Part shown: positions 24,401 through 36,439 of the stretch, piece after piece
How positions within the stretch are numbered: the first letter of the stretch is position 1
Layout of the letters: each line of letters opens with the position of its first letter
NCBI GenBank assembly: GCA_038093515.1
Contig: JBBPSI010000065.1
Span: 56,930-120,929 of the forward strand
DNA length: 64,000 nucleotides
Direction: 5' to 3'
Source of the DNA: Butyriboletus loyo
Taxonomy: Eukaryota; Basidiomycota; Agaricomycetes; Boletales; Boletaceae
Program-made: the position numbers and the translations under genes
Notes under the pieces: generated by a model
Database searches by the model: none
The model's input: the letters and a program-made list of their open reading frames with translations, nothing else
What the model was told of the DNA's origin: nothing

Positions 24401-25912
24401 TGAACAGGGCCCATAATACGACCTGCGTGCAGTTGCAGTATCAACATTGCGGCTCGGTTCTCGTGACTGTCTGCAGAGCTGAGGTCCATCACCTCATGTA
24501 GCAATGCCTCAACCCGTACTGCGTCAGCTTCATCCTGATACTTTTCGAACCGCGCGGAATGCACCATGGCCAGCTGTATCAACGTAGAAGGTCGGTCAGG
24601 GTGGCCGATAGGACGGAAAGCAAGTGCATTGCGATACAATGTGTGCGGCACTTCGAGGGAATGATGTGTGTCGTCGACACGACAGCGGATGAACTTTGAC
24701 ATCGCCATGTTTGCCTGGGCAGCCCCACGGCAGGAATGGTCCAGTGGACAAAAACTGAGCGCACGCTCAAAATGTTCAATTGAAACTTCGAGGTCCCGTT
24801 TTTCCCCATGCTTCTGGTAATGCGCGAGAGCGCTGTGGCCTTGGTTTGTTATATCTTCTAGCTGACCTCGGGATTTTGTGGTTGACTGTCGATAACTGTT
24901 TAAGTAACGAGGGTTGTGTTGATACGAATCGTCTACTTGCCCAATCGGCGTCAAGGACCCCCGACTCTGATGAATCACTTATCTCTCGCTTCCCCCGTCT
25001 GACAGTCACCAAAAGGGATGAACACGGGGATACAACATCCCCATCCGTTGGGAAGAACCTAAATGCTGCCATGCTGTGAGTTTCCAGACGCTCATCTAAA
25101 ATTACATCCTACTCACGAGCGTCTTGTGCACTGAGGTCCAGTAGTTGTTGGACCGTAACTGTTAACTTTCGCAGCTGCTCCCCATCACCCAATACGGGCT
25201 GGAATTCGAAGGATGCATAAATTCCAAGGCAAACGTCGGCAGACAGATCAGACGGTCTGCGAACTCTGTTAGGACTGACGCGAGAGGGAACAGGGGAGTC
25301 TCACAGCGGAATCAGCCCATTCCATTCGACGATATCGTTATTCACCGACGAGCACTTATTTTCTGTTCTCCATTCACCGCCACCATGATGCACCACAGTG
25401 TAAAAGCCGGCAGGGATTCGTCTAAGGCCAAGAGCGACATCCGTCGCCTGGGTCCCTGCTTCGTCATTAGCAACCTTTACAATCTGTAGAAAAATAAATC
25501 TCCCACTCGTGATAACCATCTCTTCGTTCTCGTCTGTGTGTGTTGCAGAACCCGACGAGGAGGGCACGTCCTGTGGTAACTGGTCCCCGGGCCCGGCCGT
25601 TGCCTTGTTTCCTTGATCCTGCTTCGTACTCGAGTCAGAGACTTTCAGGGTTACTGTCGTCAGTAATCCCTGACAACTGCGGAGAACAATAAAGTTCCTA
25701 CTCATAATAAAGTTCTCGTCATCCCGGTCCACTGCCACATGCGCCGCAGAGCCTGAGGAAGAGGGCACATCGTCTAGTAACATGTCGTTAGGCCCAGGTA
25801 TTTCCTCGTTTCCTCGATCCAGCTCCACACATCCCGGATCCGGGTCGCAGACCTCCATTTGGTAAGCTGGAGGCAGGGCATGATAACCCACAGTCAGGGT
25901 ACTAGATGTCAT
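21424..25912 (-). CDS. TPR-CHAT protein (caspase-like peptidase) with N-terminal C2-like region
   Basis: I join five exons. Exon 1 starts at ATG 25912 and ends in RRIPAGFYTVVHHGGGEW and VEWNGLIPL. Exon 2 (about 25260-25110) has VCLGIYASFEFQPVLGDGEQ. Exon 3 has FRFFPTDGDVVSPCSSLLVT. A large TPR exon runs from about 24870 to 22297. The last exon follows an intron at 22237-22296. The first three resemble a C2-type beta-sandwich (inferred). The TPR exon carries about seven nearly identical 42-residue repeats. The C-terminal CHAT domain has the caspase-type dyad: His in HFACHG (codon 21832-21834) and Cys in FLSACETA (codon 21706-21708). CHAT proteases of bacteria act in defence and cell death; the fungal role is inferred. 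No disabling change seen. N-terminal exons are less certain than the rest. Confidence 0.82.
23190..24290 (-). repeat. Tandem 126-bp TPR-coding repeats
   Basis: Within the CHAT gene the unit coding for DLEQAILSLRDAVDLTPD, then a CLNNLG block, then RFERLGE, recurs every 126 bp about seven times with only a few changes per copy. Flanking units (LDDLQQAISIFEA, LSDLEEALSRFKI) are more diverged. The central copies are so alike at DNA level that recent unit duplication or gene conversion is the simplest explanation. Confidence 0.9.
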
Positions 25913-27355
25913 TCAGTCTAATTGTATTGAATGCTTCGTGATGCTCAAAACGGTAGCCCGTCGTTGTTGTGGGAGAAACAGAGATGCTGGAGTGGCAGTG
26001 AGGTACGTACCCAGAGCGCTTTTAAGCATGCTCGGCTACACAGCAAACGGGGCAGTGCGGGTTCTCTGGAGAACTGCAGGCCGTGGTCCACATGTAGCTG
26101 CGGAACCTGATCAAGGGTGGTGTATAGCTGTAGAGTGCATGCTGGAATCGAATCTGCATGGGTGGACACTGGAAACGCAATAGCTACATCATTCTATGAA
26201 GAACTGCATGACGTTGTAGATGCGTAGCTGTGGAGTAGAAATGCAACCCAGGGTCCAGGGAAGCGTAAGACACGTCGATTTTACTTTATTGAAAGCCTAC
26301 CGATGCTGATACCGAGTCCACATTGGGCCATCGAGCTCGTGTGTGTTGTACATTGGCAGCCCAACGACCATAGCCTCAACGCCGCCAATCCTGCGTGGAG
26401 GTACGAGCGCGGCTCCGACGTGGCGTCGTAACTCTGACCAGATCCACTTGAAGTGACCATAGCATGTAGTAATAGCAACGGGCGTTGGGTGGCGTCAAAC
26501 TCCGAGACTGAGAAGCCATTGAGTCAGTGGATGGTATTGGCACGGACGTTGTCCAAGTGGACATCTCGCCGGCTTGTGCAATGCAAAGGGTAAGCTAATA
26601 TAGTATATACAACCCAGGCAACGTGTATTAAAACGAGCATAGTCGTCTATGAGTAACTCCCAAGTCATTCGAATGCGTTTGAATAGAAAACCTCGATAGC
26701 AATGTGAGTAAGTAAGAAAAGAAAGCGAGAACGCATAGTATGAACTTGAAAATAGTATACATGTCATTGCAATGGTGGCGGATCGCGAACACTGGCTGGG
26801 GAGCGCTTGGTCATTTAGCCTGGATCGTCTCGGTCGATGCGCGTTTATCTTGGTTATTCTGCGTGTCTTCGCCGTATCATACACCGCGCCAGCGCGTTGA
26901 GGAACCATGTAGTGGAGGGCGTCGCGATTGCAATTGCATGTGTAGGCAGAGAAAATGAAGGGATGGGTGTCATATAGTGCTTGTTCCTTGTGCAAAGTGT
27001 ATATACTCGATTTCATGCTGGGTCATCTAGAATCTAGATATCATGTTAAATGCCAGTGTAGGAGAGGCATAGTGCATACGAACCGTGAAGCAGTCGTACT
27101 TTCCCCACTATCCCGGCTTCGAGTCGTCAACGCGTCAACGACCGTCAGAAGGCAGCAGCATCACGTGTTCATGATTGATTCGGGCGTCATTGGCGCTTCA
27201 AAGACATCAACCGCTTCGTTCTCATGCTCATCACCGGAGACAGCGTCCTGCCCCGGGGAGCTTCTCGTTTCGGTATCATCCTGTGTCTCAAACGTCGTCG
27301 TACTGTACAATTGATTTTTCACGACCTAACGTGAATATAATTCAAGATGAGTATC
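25913..27355. other. Intergenic, nothing supported
   Basis: A 173-codon minus-strand ORF (26495-27016) has no recognisable domain and an unconvincing composition; I treat it as chance. No RNA gene or repeat was recognised. Confidence 0.35.
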
Positions 27356-30300
27356 TTAGCTGAGATCATTTGGAGGAAAGGAACTAACACCACCGATAGG
27401 TCGCGAGTAATCTTCAAAGTCCCTCAAACTCGCGTCACTACACCCTTGGGCTTGCAAACGGGGATGCAACAGGCCTTCCACAAGACGTGATTCCTCCGTA
27501 GGTACTGGTGACGGTGCGGGCGCAAGCACATACCCAGATGGAAGTGGCGTTGCTGATTGCAATCCCCCGGCACTAAATGACACAGGTTTGGCGCCACGGG
27601 GATCACTTGTCGGCACTCTGTGTTGGATTGGACGCAGTTCTTGATGAGGTGACACGTCCGAAGGTACCACATCCCCTGCGCCAGAGTATGGCGAAGGTGG
27701 ATGTGAATCAGGGTTCGAGAGGACGAATGGAAACCGTCGTTGCTGTGGCATTGCAACTTGTATCTGAATTGGAGGTGGGGTTATCCGATCGGCAGCAGCC
27801 TTCTCAGGGTCTACATCTATAGAGGCATGTGTCGGAGACGGAAGGTCCTTGTTGGAGGAGTGAGGAGAGGGCGTATGTCCTGTACGGCGCAAGCGCTCCA
27901 ACAACGCACGAACCCCCAAGGCAGGACTCCCTCTTCCTTGCTTTTCGTCCACGCTTCCTGAACTCGAGGTAGAAGTCGAGCTCCTTCGTTTGCGATTCTT
28001 CTCTCTCATACTCTGCTTTTCTTCTTGCTTTATCTTGTCTGAAGCAACCGAACCCCTGTCTTTCCATGCCTTCAAACTCGTTGGAGGTATTCCAAAACTA
28101 CGTCGATTGCCAACGGCCCTCTTCCCTATACTTCCGCTGGACGAACTCCCCGGTCTGTTGAACCCAAACCTGAACCCCTGACCATGCCCATGACTATACG
28201 CGCTAGACAGTGCACCTTGGGACGAAACACTTCTGAGGACATCAAAGCTACTTGGCGTGCCACTCCGCGGATACCTATAAGAACCACTCCCAGAAGTAGT
28301 CCGCGCACCATACGACCCTGATGTATCATGTTGGAGGGTAGAGTGTACACCGCTAGGACTATACATCGAACCTGCCGGTGAACCAAATGCAGATCCAAGG
28401 TCGATCTTGTTACTTCCTGGGTCAGTTGCGATAGTAGGACTGACACCCCCAGGTGTAGAAACTCCCGTATGCATCTCTGGAGTTGCCTTTCCGATGCCTA
28501 GCAGTAGTTCTTCGCTTCCAGTTCGCATCCTGCTCAGAGCGTCGACTGAGTTTGAGCCAGAACCAGTTCCAGAGCCCAGTGTCTGCGAGTGAGCGTAATG
28601 CGAGTTACAAGACGGCGCAACGCTATATCCACCAAACCATCCAGCCGCATCGGGGCCAGGTGAACTTCTCCTGCGCGAATACGCAGAAGGAGGCGGGACA
28701 GGCTGCATTGTTTGATGGTACGAAGGTGGTAATATAGGTGGAGGTGGTGACAGCGAGATCATATATGGCGGGTCATCAGGGGGGATTATATGAAGGGGTA
28801 ACGTCGGAGACGACGCTCGGGCATTATCGTCCCCATTCATGTTGGCAGCGGAATCGTGGTGAGACCCATAGACGCCTCCAGTACTCCCTCCTTCGTTGCC
28901 TCTTCCGGACCTGTCTAGCAAGTGCAGGGCTGCAAGAATCCCTGCATAGCGTTCTTCCATGACTGGTCCAGCTCTACTCGTGGAATGTCCGGTACCGTGG
29001 ATACTCCGGATCCTATACCCGAGTTCGTCGGCATCGAGTATTTCGTCATCAAGAGGGCCAGGAGGGTAATCCTCCGGTGAAATGAGTGCAGCTTCTTGAA
29101 CCAGTTTACGATGACGCCTACGAGCACAAAAAAGCCAGAGAGCTGAAAATGCAATTGCACCAACAATTCCGAGCACGATCGCCGCGACAGTGCCTGATGA
29201 GAGGGGAACAGTACTGTGGTGTGGACCCCGAGAACCATCGACGCGAATGGGAGTGATAACCCAAGTATAATAGATTGGAGATAGGTGGGGAATCACCAGA
29301 TAAGTAAGCCAGGCGTGATCACAGAAAAGTAGGTCAGCCGTTATGACGACACAGGGGTAAAATGCAAGCAAACGAGATAGACATGAAACTCAAACTAGAA
29401 GCGTCAAGGGAGGAAGATCCAATCAATACGATGATCCTCTCAGATCGCATATGAAACAAGATAGGACAAAAATAGATGAGAAAAGACTCGGAGTGCACTT
29501 ACCTGACTGCCGCGCTTCCAGCCGATTCGGTACTCAACACACCGCTTGACGTGACAAAATCAGTGACGGTTCCTCCTTGACCCAAAACCACAGACGTTGT
29601 CGTATAAGTTGATGTCGAGGGTGAGTTTAGACGTGAAGAGGAAATTGGGCCGACCGATGTCACTACTGTGGTTGAAACGACAACAGTAGTTGTCCCCGGA
29701 GCAGTGGATGGACTCCGAGTTGTCACAGACGCCAAGGATGATGTGGACAAGGTGGAGACAGGTGAAGACAGAGCAGGCGAACTCGTGGAGTAGGATGCAG
29801 AATATGAGGATACTGGCGCCGGTGACGAGAACGTATATGTTGTTGAGGTTACGGAATATGTGCGAATGGACGTCGGATTGGAGGTGAAGGTATATCCTGA
29901 CGTGGATGATGAGTTGGTAGAGAGTGCGTGTGATAAAGATGAAGACGGCGAAATTGCCGAGGACGAGACAGACCGAGACGTAGTCAACCGAAATGTGAGT
30001 GAAACAGAAACGTCGAAATTAGAGCTGAAGGCGGACGATGATGGTAGGCTCGTACCCGCGCTGGTGATTGTATTCGTATTCGGTTCCGGCAAGTCCGAAG
30101 GGCTAGACCAGACTAAGGTCAGCGATACGAAACGACGCCAACGGAATGGATCACCTTGGACTTGATTGACTTGAGGAGTTAACAACATCAAGCCGGTTCA
30201 AATAATTGAGATGTCCAGCAGTTCCTGAGGGTGGCATTGTCGAGGAGAACCGGGAAACCGGAGGTAATCGGGGGCTGGGGGACAAAAAGGTGTAAGTCGA

Positions 30301-30672
30301 TGGTGGAGTCAAGGATTGGCCGGGCGCTGGGGTAGGGAGCGTGGACAAGGGCAGCGAGTCCGGGAACGGGTAAACCCTGACCGAGGGGATGTTGCCCGAG
30401 ATGGTCCCGAGGATGGTGGAGTTCAAAGAGAGAGATGATGGACGGATGAACATGTGGCAAAGTGCATGTATTGTCAGATATATAGGTAAGTGGATTGACG
30501 TGTGTGGGCGTGAAAGACGTGAGTGTGCACAAAGTGAAGGGATTTGTGGTGGAGAGAGGGAGAGAAAGAACGAACTCTTGCCGATGTTGACGTTGTCAAA
30601 TTGGCCGTTTAACTCGAAGGGCCCGTTGGGACAATAAGCGAGGTTGTACGGCACCTCGAGGGCACCGACCAA
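27356..30672 (-). CDS. Single-pass membrane protein with Ser/Thr-rich ectodomain
   Basis: The large 3' exon (stop 27356) contains a transmembrane helix, TVAAIVLGIVGAIAFSALWL, followed by a basic stop-transfer (CARRRHRK). Then comes a cytoplasmic tail of over 500 residues rich in Pro, Ser and Gly. The exon upstream (about 29500-30190) codes for a dense Ser/Thr ectodomain, with runs such as TTTVVVSTTVVTSVGP, likely O-glycosylated. A further exon reads NLAYCPNGPFELNGQFDNVN near 30640. The design resembles fungal cell-wall stress sensors (Wsc/Mid2 style), but no WSC domain is visible. I could not fix the 5' start or a signal peptide, and the junction near 30180 is unresolved. Confidence 0.6.
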
Positions 30673-31810
30673 GCATCGTATTATATGTTTCGAGCGCGCC
30701 TACGCAGTGTTAGCCAGGATGGGAGACGATCTTGAGCCGGTATAAGAGTGAGAAGCTGGGGCGATAAACGGGCGATTCCAACACGGCACCAGGATGGAGA
30801 AGCAAGTCTTGTTCGTTTGGTCTGTTACGGTAAGCAGTCCATTTAAATCCTTCGGGTGTTATTCGTGGTCATCGAGGTGGTATCGATATCCATACTGCAT
30901 ACCTGTTGCAGACAACAACGAGGAGGATGGAGTCACTTGAATGATGCGCGCGCCCATGTGGTATGCCCAGATAGGAAACAGATGTCACAGGACGGAGACA
31001 TGATCTCCCTGCTTTGCACTGGTATCTGCCCACGCACGCCCTACACGCCAAATTCATTACTGACGGTGCACCACACTCTAGAACGTATTTATGTCACTGT
31101 CCTGCTGGCAATGGCACCGTGTTCCTGAGTAAAGTGAACGATCCACAGCTTCCCGTTGCAACACAGGAGAACGGGCAATGTCGAGTCGGATCCCGCAGGT
31201 CAACTGTACTCGGTACGTGACGACAGCGTCAGCAACAATTAATTTATGGTGGACATGACGCACTTCGCCTCCGCTACCTATCCCACCGCCGCGATCCGAT
31301 CATATCGTTACACTACCCCCTGGACGCTTTCATTGGGTGCCAGACCCTAGCCTTTTTATACCCGGAATATGACCCACACACCCTGACCTTTCATCCGAGG
31401 ACAAGTGCAAAACCATATAAACGCGATCGGGTTTTCACTCCAGCTACGTGAGCTATTTATGTTCACTTTCGCTACAATCCAGGCCAGGGTTGATGGTTTC
31501 CCAACGATTGCCGTGATACTGATTTCTTGCTTTCGATTTACGGCGAGGCGTTCTAAGTTATTCGGGAGTGCGAAGCCCGAACATGTACAATGTGTCACAA
31601 CGATGAGGCATCTGAGTCAGTTCAGTGCAAAAGGGCAACTTACACGTCGGCAAACTATAGTCAACTCCCTCCTTACGCATACCTCTCGAGATAGAGATAT
31701 GGGTTACCAGGTGTATGCTGGGGTGTTCGGGAGAACACTGTCGTACCACATAAACTTTGCATTCATTGATATCAAGCTCTAGTAAGTTGCCCTATAAAGT
31801 AGTTATTACC
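30673..31810. other. Intergenic, nothing supported
   Basis: Only short ORFs with no recognisable domain are present. I see no repeat or RNA gene. Confidence 0.35.
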
Positions 31811-31816
31811 ATGAAC

Positions 31817-32185
31817 CTATGAACGAGGAAAATAATCAGTTGCTTGGGTGTTATTCATGCCCCAGTTCGCTGTCCAAACGACCCCATCAATATCACCTCT
31901 AGCTTGCGAGAAAATGGGTCCCAATTTCTTTTTCAATATCAACAATGCCTCAAGTCCCTCGCCACACGTCAGTGACAGTGGTGAGGCGGGTGTATCGTTC
32001 ATATCGTCAACATCACCTCCAGCATTCTTTTCCGTCTGAATCCATCACAGACTTGAAGATGTTCAAAAGCTCTGCAACACCCATCTGACTCAAACATTGA
32101 AGAGCACCAGTTGCCTCGAGATCGTCCAAGGCGTTTGTAGTGAGCATCTCCGCGTGTGAAACGGGGTTCGGACGAGATTCGAAGA
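31817..32185 (-). pseudogene. Unidentified coding relic with a frameshift
   Basis: One minus-strand frame reads SHAEMLTTNALDDLEATGAL then LLNIFKSVMDSDGK, and a second, one base shifted near 32030, continues DDMNDTPASPLSLTCGEGLE and GPIFSQARGDIDGVVWTANW. Both halves have a normal protein composition and the order makes sense, so a single gene broken by one frameshift is likely. I do not recognise the family. Confidence 0.35.
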
Positions 32186-32214
32186 TCAGCGTTACCCGAC
32201 CCTAGGTATGGGTT

Positions 32215-32440
32215 ATGAAGTACCTATGGGTCATTGGTCACAACATTCCTGCAAGCCAACCTGGGAAATCCAAAAACCTACGGCCTATCGGAGAGGATTG
32301 GTATGCGCTAGAAGCTGTAGAACATTTCCTCAAATCCCTCGGAGTACCGTCGGCCGAGGTGGCCGTCTCGCGCCCATGCTCATTAATAATTGCATGGTAC
32401 TCACAACTGCAGCCATTCGTATCGGTCCGCTCCTAACTAA
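32215..32440 (+). pseudogene. Possible caspase-like (peptidase C14) N-terminal fragment
   Basis: The frame reads KYLWVIGHNIPASQ, then KNLRPIGEDWYALEAVEHFL and KSLGVPSAEVAV. This matches the layout of fungal caspase-domain proteins: a xxVIGIN-type strand, an LRG-like turn, then a helix ending in LGVP. It is short, has no catalytic His or Cys region, and is followed directly by the dehalogenase relic. The similarity is weak and could be chance. Confidence 0.25.
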
Positions 32441-32539
32441 CCCCGCTTGGCTCACGAATCACCGTCCTCTTCTGGGATTTCGTGCGGCACACTCGCGAAG
32501 AACGCGGAAATGCATCTGCCAATCATCTGCAAAGAACCG

Positions 32540-32966
32540 ATGGATAGTAAGCGCTCTCTCCTCTCCATCACCACGTACCCCCATCGGTACGATCTATCAT
32601 CCTGATTTCCGAGGCATACCCCACTGATAGTGTACGAGGACACCATCCCCGGACTCGCCCAACTCCGCACATCAGGGACCGTAGTCACCCTAGCGAACGG
32701 GAACTAGAGAACTGCTGATGGACATGGTAAGCAAGTCCGTTCGATCCGGGGAACCGGGCCAGAATGTGCGGCGATGGTCGCCGCACACGGTTGGGATGTC
32801 GAAGGAGCCACACATGCGGCTGAAGACTATCTATGTGCCGTGCCCTGTAGAAGATATGCAGGAGGCTAGAGAAAGCATGCGGAGCGAGGCGGAAGGGGGG
32901 ATTGTAGACCTGGTGGTGAAGGACTTCAACGAACTTACTACGTTCGCGACCGAGGCGAGGAAATAG
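32540..32966 (+). pseudogene. Decayed partial copy of the HAD dehalogenase gene at 7.1-8.6 kb
   Basis: The sequence follows the parent from the intron before VYEDTIPGLAQLR through the next donor (ATGGTAAGCAAG). It then jumps about 260 bp to the last exon and continues to EGGIVDLVVKDFNEL, stopping at 32964-32966. The parent intron is retained, so this is a DNA copy, not a retrocopy. The motif II region reads TLANGN followed at once by a TAG stop. Upstream exons including the nucleophile Asp are absent or unrecognisable. No functional product is expected. Confidence 0.85.
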
Positions 32967-33160
32967 GGAGAATGCCCCAACCAAGTACCTACTGTTCAAC
33001 ACATCGACGTGTCACATACAGCGCCATATGACATCAATGGTGTCCATTGAGTGCCTTGCCTTTCAGTATCTCTCTTAGATGGAGGCAATAGAAAAGAACA
33101 GCTCCCCGGGACGTGATCTGGGAAAAACGGTTGTGAATCGCATCATTTTTGACATCAACA

Positions 33161-35452
33161 TCATGGACGCTTGAAACGGTCTAGAGCAGATGATTTCCTG
33201 GGTTCCAGCTCCCCCTTTTCGATCGCTTTTGCAACCCGTTTCTCTTCCCTTTGCTTCTGCAACTTGGCCCGAATAGCCACCTAAAACCCAACATGCCTCA
33301 GTCTGACACGATGAAGAAAAAAGGTAGGGACATCATACGTACTGCGGTGGGGTCGATCACGTTTTTGCGCTGCTTCCTTAGATATCTGATTCACCCATCC
33401 TCACGTGAGCTCAAGGTTTGGGAAAAAAACGATGACAGTTCATTTGACGTACCGCTTCAAACTCTTCCCCTTTCCGCGCATCTTTCTCTTCTCTCGTTCC
33501 TCCCTCGATGTCCGCTTACCACGATCGCCATCATCATCAGCGCCGTCGACGTTGCCCTCAGCATCAGCACCAGCATCCAGCTCCGTTTCGTCTGCTTTGC
33601 CTTCTATACGTAATCGCTCCAGGCGTGGAAGACGCGCAAAGGGAATGTCATGCTTGTCATGAACTGCCGTCGTCAGCTTCGTAGGAGGTGCCAACGACCC
33701 TACAAAGCCCGGATCTAGAGCGATCATATCTGGTTGAATCTAGGGGGGGAGGGGGAGGGGATCGAGTCAGTATGCGAATCCAGACGGTCTGTACGTGTAG
33801 CGATCGGCCAAAGGCTGACCTTGTCCAAAAGACCCTTGACTTCGCGTTCCTGTCTCCTCTTCTTGTTTTCAAAAGGATCGGCTTCGTTACTATCAAAGTT
33901 TGGCTCTCCAGATCCTGGCACGAGAAGGCTGGAAAGACCAGCATTGTGCCCGACCATAAGAATGTCTTGGAACGGACAGAACCGTACTGAGGTGAGCGGT
34001 TGGTGGGGTATCGGATGCGTGACGTAAAGTGGTGGGGCAGCTTTTGCAGAGAACCGAGTTTGTATCGACGGTTTCGTATACACCTGCGACGAAATAAATA
34101 AGCTCTCGCGGGTCTCGCTGGAGGGAAAGAAGCGGCGCACATTCACGCTTCCACCGGTAGCGACTGCCAACGCGCCTTTGGCACTCCACTCGAGCTCGGC
34201 ACCACCCCCTCTCGTCGTCCATTCTCTCACAGCACCTTTCCAGTTTCGACAATCCCAGACTTTGACGGTGCCATCTGCACCGGAAGACGCCATATAGCGT
34301 CCTCCAGTACTAGGGTCGACGCTGAGGCCCACGACAGGGCCGAGATGAGCGAGGAGCTGGACTGCGGGATGGGGGAGGTTAGGCGTCCATAGCGATACGA
34401 CACCGTTTTGGTGGCCGAGGTGGATAACGGCGTTGTGTCGATTTTGAGTCATGGTACGGCAAGCACCAGCTTTTGTGCGGTGTTCTGCCACGAGCACACC
34501 GGTCGAAGTATCTTGGTATTTTAGGTATCCAGGGTTTCCCTGTCACAAAGATGAAGACGTTCGGAAGGGATTGAGGTGGCAAACCAGACTACTTACGACG
34601 CACGCAAGCAACCAATGATAAGGGAGAAATTCCAGTCGCGTAGGCTCAATATGAGATTTTAGTCTGTGCAACTCGACACCGTTTCGATCGTAGATGAACA
34701 CATGTTTTTTCTGGGCAACCGCGAAAAAGGATTGATCTTGTAGGAACCTAGCGCCCATTGAGCACAAGACAAGACACATGCATATCATCGCAGAATCACG
34801 TACGTTATATCCCGACAGGTCTCCTGTAATTGCAGTTCCGCATGAATCGTGCCTGTTTGCCAATCAAACGTAGCTACGTGCCCTGTGTTCCCCACAATAG
34901 CCAAGTGTCTTTCCCGACGTCGTCAGATCCAACCAGAGATCACCCCATATTCATCGAACCCACGCACCTGCCGTTCCTCGAATACCGCGACCGGTACGGA
35001 CCCCCGTCTAGTTTCCACTCCTGACGGCCCTTGGCAGCCTCCTGGCCAGCACCTCGCATGATCTCATCCTGGCTCGCCCGCCACGTCTTCTCCATTTTAT
35101 TTTCCGCCTGTATCAGCCCCGTTTCGCCGGTCAGGAGCAAGTCTGCATCTTGGAGAAGCGTCTTGGTGCGAGCAGCATGGGTAGCTTGGCGGTTGAGGTG
35201 GGTTCGTAGCTTGAGGTCCCTGATGTGGGCGTGTTTTGGTACGTTCACGGGCGGAGGAGATGTCGCACGGAGCGATCTCGGCAAGGAAGTGTTTTGGGTG
35301 ACGGATGCCAACGTCCTGTCGGACGATGGGCCAGCCTTGGTTGGTGCATTCTTGCGCGTAGCTGTTTTCTTGTCTTGTTTTCTATCGGATATGGTTTTTC
35401 TTTTCTTCGACAAGGGTTTTATCGCGTCCGCTTTGGCGAAAAGCGAGTCCAT
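33161..35452 (-). CDS. UTP7: U3 snoRNP / SSU-processome WD40 protein Utp7 (WDR46, BING4)
   Basis: A nucleolar factor for 18S rRNA processing. The start is ATG at 35452 (MDSLFAKADAIKPLSKKRK), a Lys-rich N-terminus, then LRTHLNRQATHAARTKTLL. Small exons give LAIVGNTGHVATFDWQTG, SFFAVAQKKHVFIYDRNGVE and GNPGYLKYQDTSTGVLVAEH. WD blades include VIHLGHQNGVVSLWTPNLPH and YMASSGADGTVKVWDCRNW. The BING4 C-terminal block follows (LTSVRFCPFQDILMVGHNAG, SGEPNFDSNEADPFENKKRR). The last exons give DMIALDPGFVGSL, an acidic linker, and the end KSSALDRFKRP with stop 33161-33163. Order and length (about 550 aa) fit the family and it appears intact. Confidence 0.92.
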
Positions 35453-36160
35453 GGCATGTGGTGTTTATTTCCAGGTTTCTGTGGTGGTTGTTTGGCAACG
35501 ACTCTGGAAACTATGGAAAGCCGGACAACCGCGCTCGATCTGTGCTTCGAATTTCTCCGACTGCATACCTCATTTGTCGATTTGCAAAGTAAGGACTCCA
35601 GTCACCATGTTTAAATCTCACAATTTAAATTTTGCAAAACTCAAAAAGTCAGTTGAGGTACATGGTGTTGAAGCCTATACGGTCACGTGGTAACAAGCTG
35701 ACAGGCTGATGACCTGACTGACCAATCATATCAAATATGTAGGTATATAAACCAGATAGCGGACTCTCAATATGATAACACATATTGTGCCCTACTTTCA
35801 TCTAAGTGCATTCTACATTCATCTCATGCCATCCAGCCTTGAGACACTTTTACTATATTTGTCTGATTACATAACACATATTGTACTGCATCCACACACA
35901 TGCATCTATGTGTTGTGGCTACTTAGCTTGTCCAAACAAAGGATGTGAGGAGAGGGCTGGATGCATGTGAATAAATGTGGTATTGTATGAGTATGGAAGT
36001 GTTGGGCAAAAAGCTGAAAGCTTTCCCAACCCAAAACTGGACCCCAAACCTGTCAGCAAGAGAGAGCTGTGTCCCTTAGAGGTAGGAGTGAGTGATGCAT
36101 GGCAGCAAGAGCTGAGGCCCTGACAATAGGAGTGAAAAGGAATGCTGACCTGCTTACTAC
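35453..36160. other. Intergenic; start of transposon-rich block
   Basis: AT-rich from about 35700. The region 35950-36160 resembles in style the sequence following the Crypton stop at 46.4-46.7 kb, but I did not find a clear nucleotide match. No gene supported. Confidence 0.35.
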
Positions 36161-36270
36161 TTATCTGACTGGAGGGAGGATGTAGTGGCAAAAATTGTCC
36201 ATGAGTTCTGGATGGTGCTGCAGAAAAGGTGCAAGGACCAAGGTGTTGAATGATGCTTGACAGAACTGAG
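36161..36270 (-). pseudogene. Crypton-type recombinase, C-terminal scrap
   Basis: The minus strand reads LAPFLQHHPELMDNFCHYIL followed by PPVR and a stop (36161-36163). This mirrors the C-terminal end of the recombinase at 46.7-48.5 kb (LAPYLQANPNL, then SFLRYTLPPVCV and stop). The catalytic part is not recognisable upstream. It is therefore a second, much older or truncated Crypton copy. Confidence 0.55.
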
Positions 36271-36439
36271 AGTGAAGAACCCTGCTATAGGAAGAACTCA
36301 ATCCAATCAAAAGCAAAGAAATAAGAAAAGGATGCAATATGATTGACCCCAAAGAGAAGTAGAGAGGTAACAAAGAGATGAATACCAGGTGAATGTGTCA
36401 ATGATTTGACCTCCTTCATGCACAAATATAGAGACTGTT

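Noticed and set aside
26495..27016. 173-codon minus-strand ORF
   Set aside because: Composition is not protein-like, no motif, no neighbouring exons; probably chance.
33688..34027. Plus-strand ORFs across Utp7
   Set aside because: Antisense shadows of a well-supported multi-exon gene.
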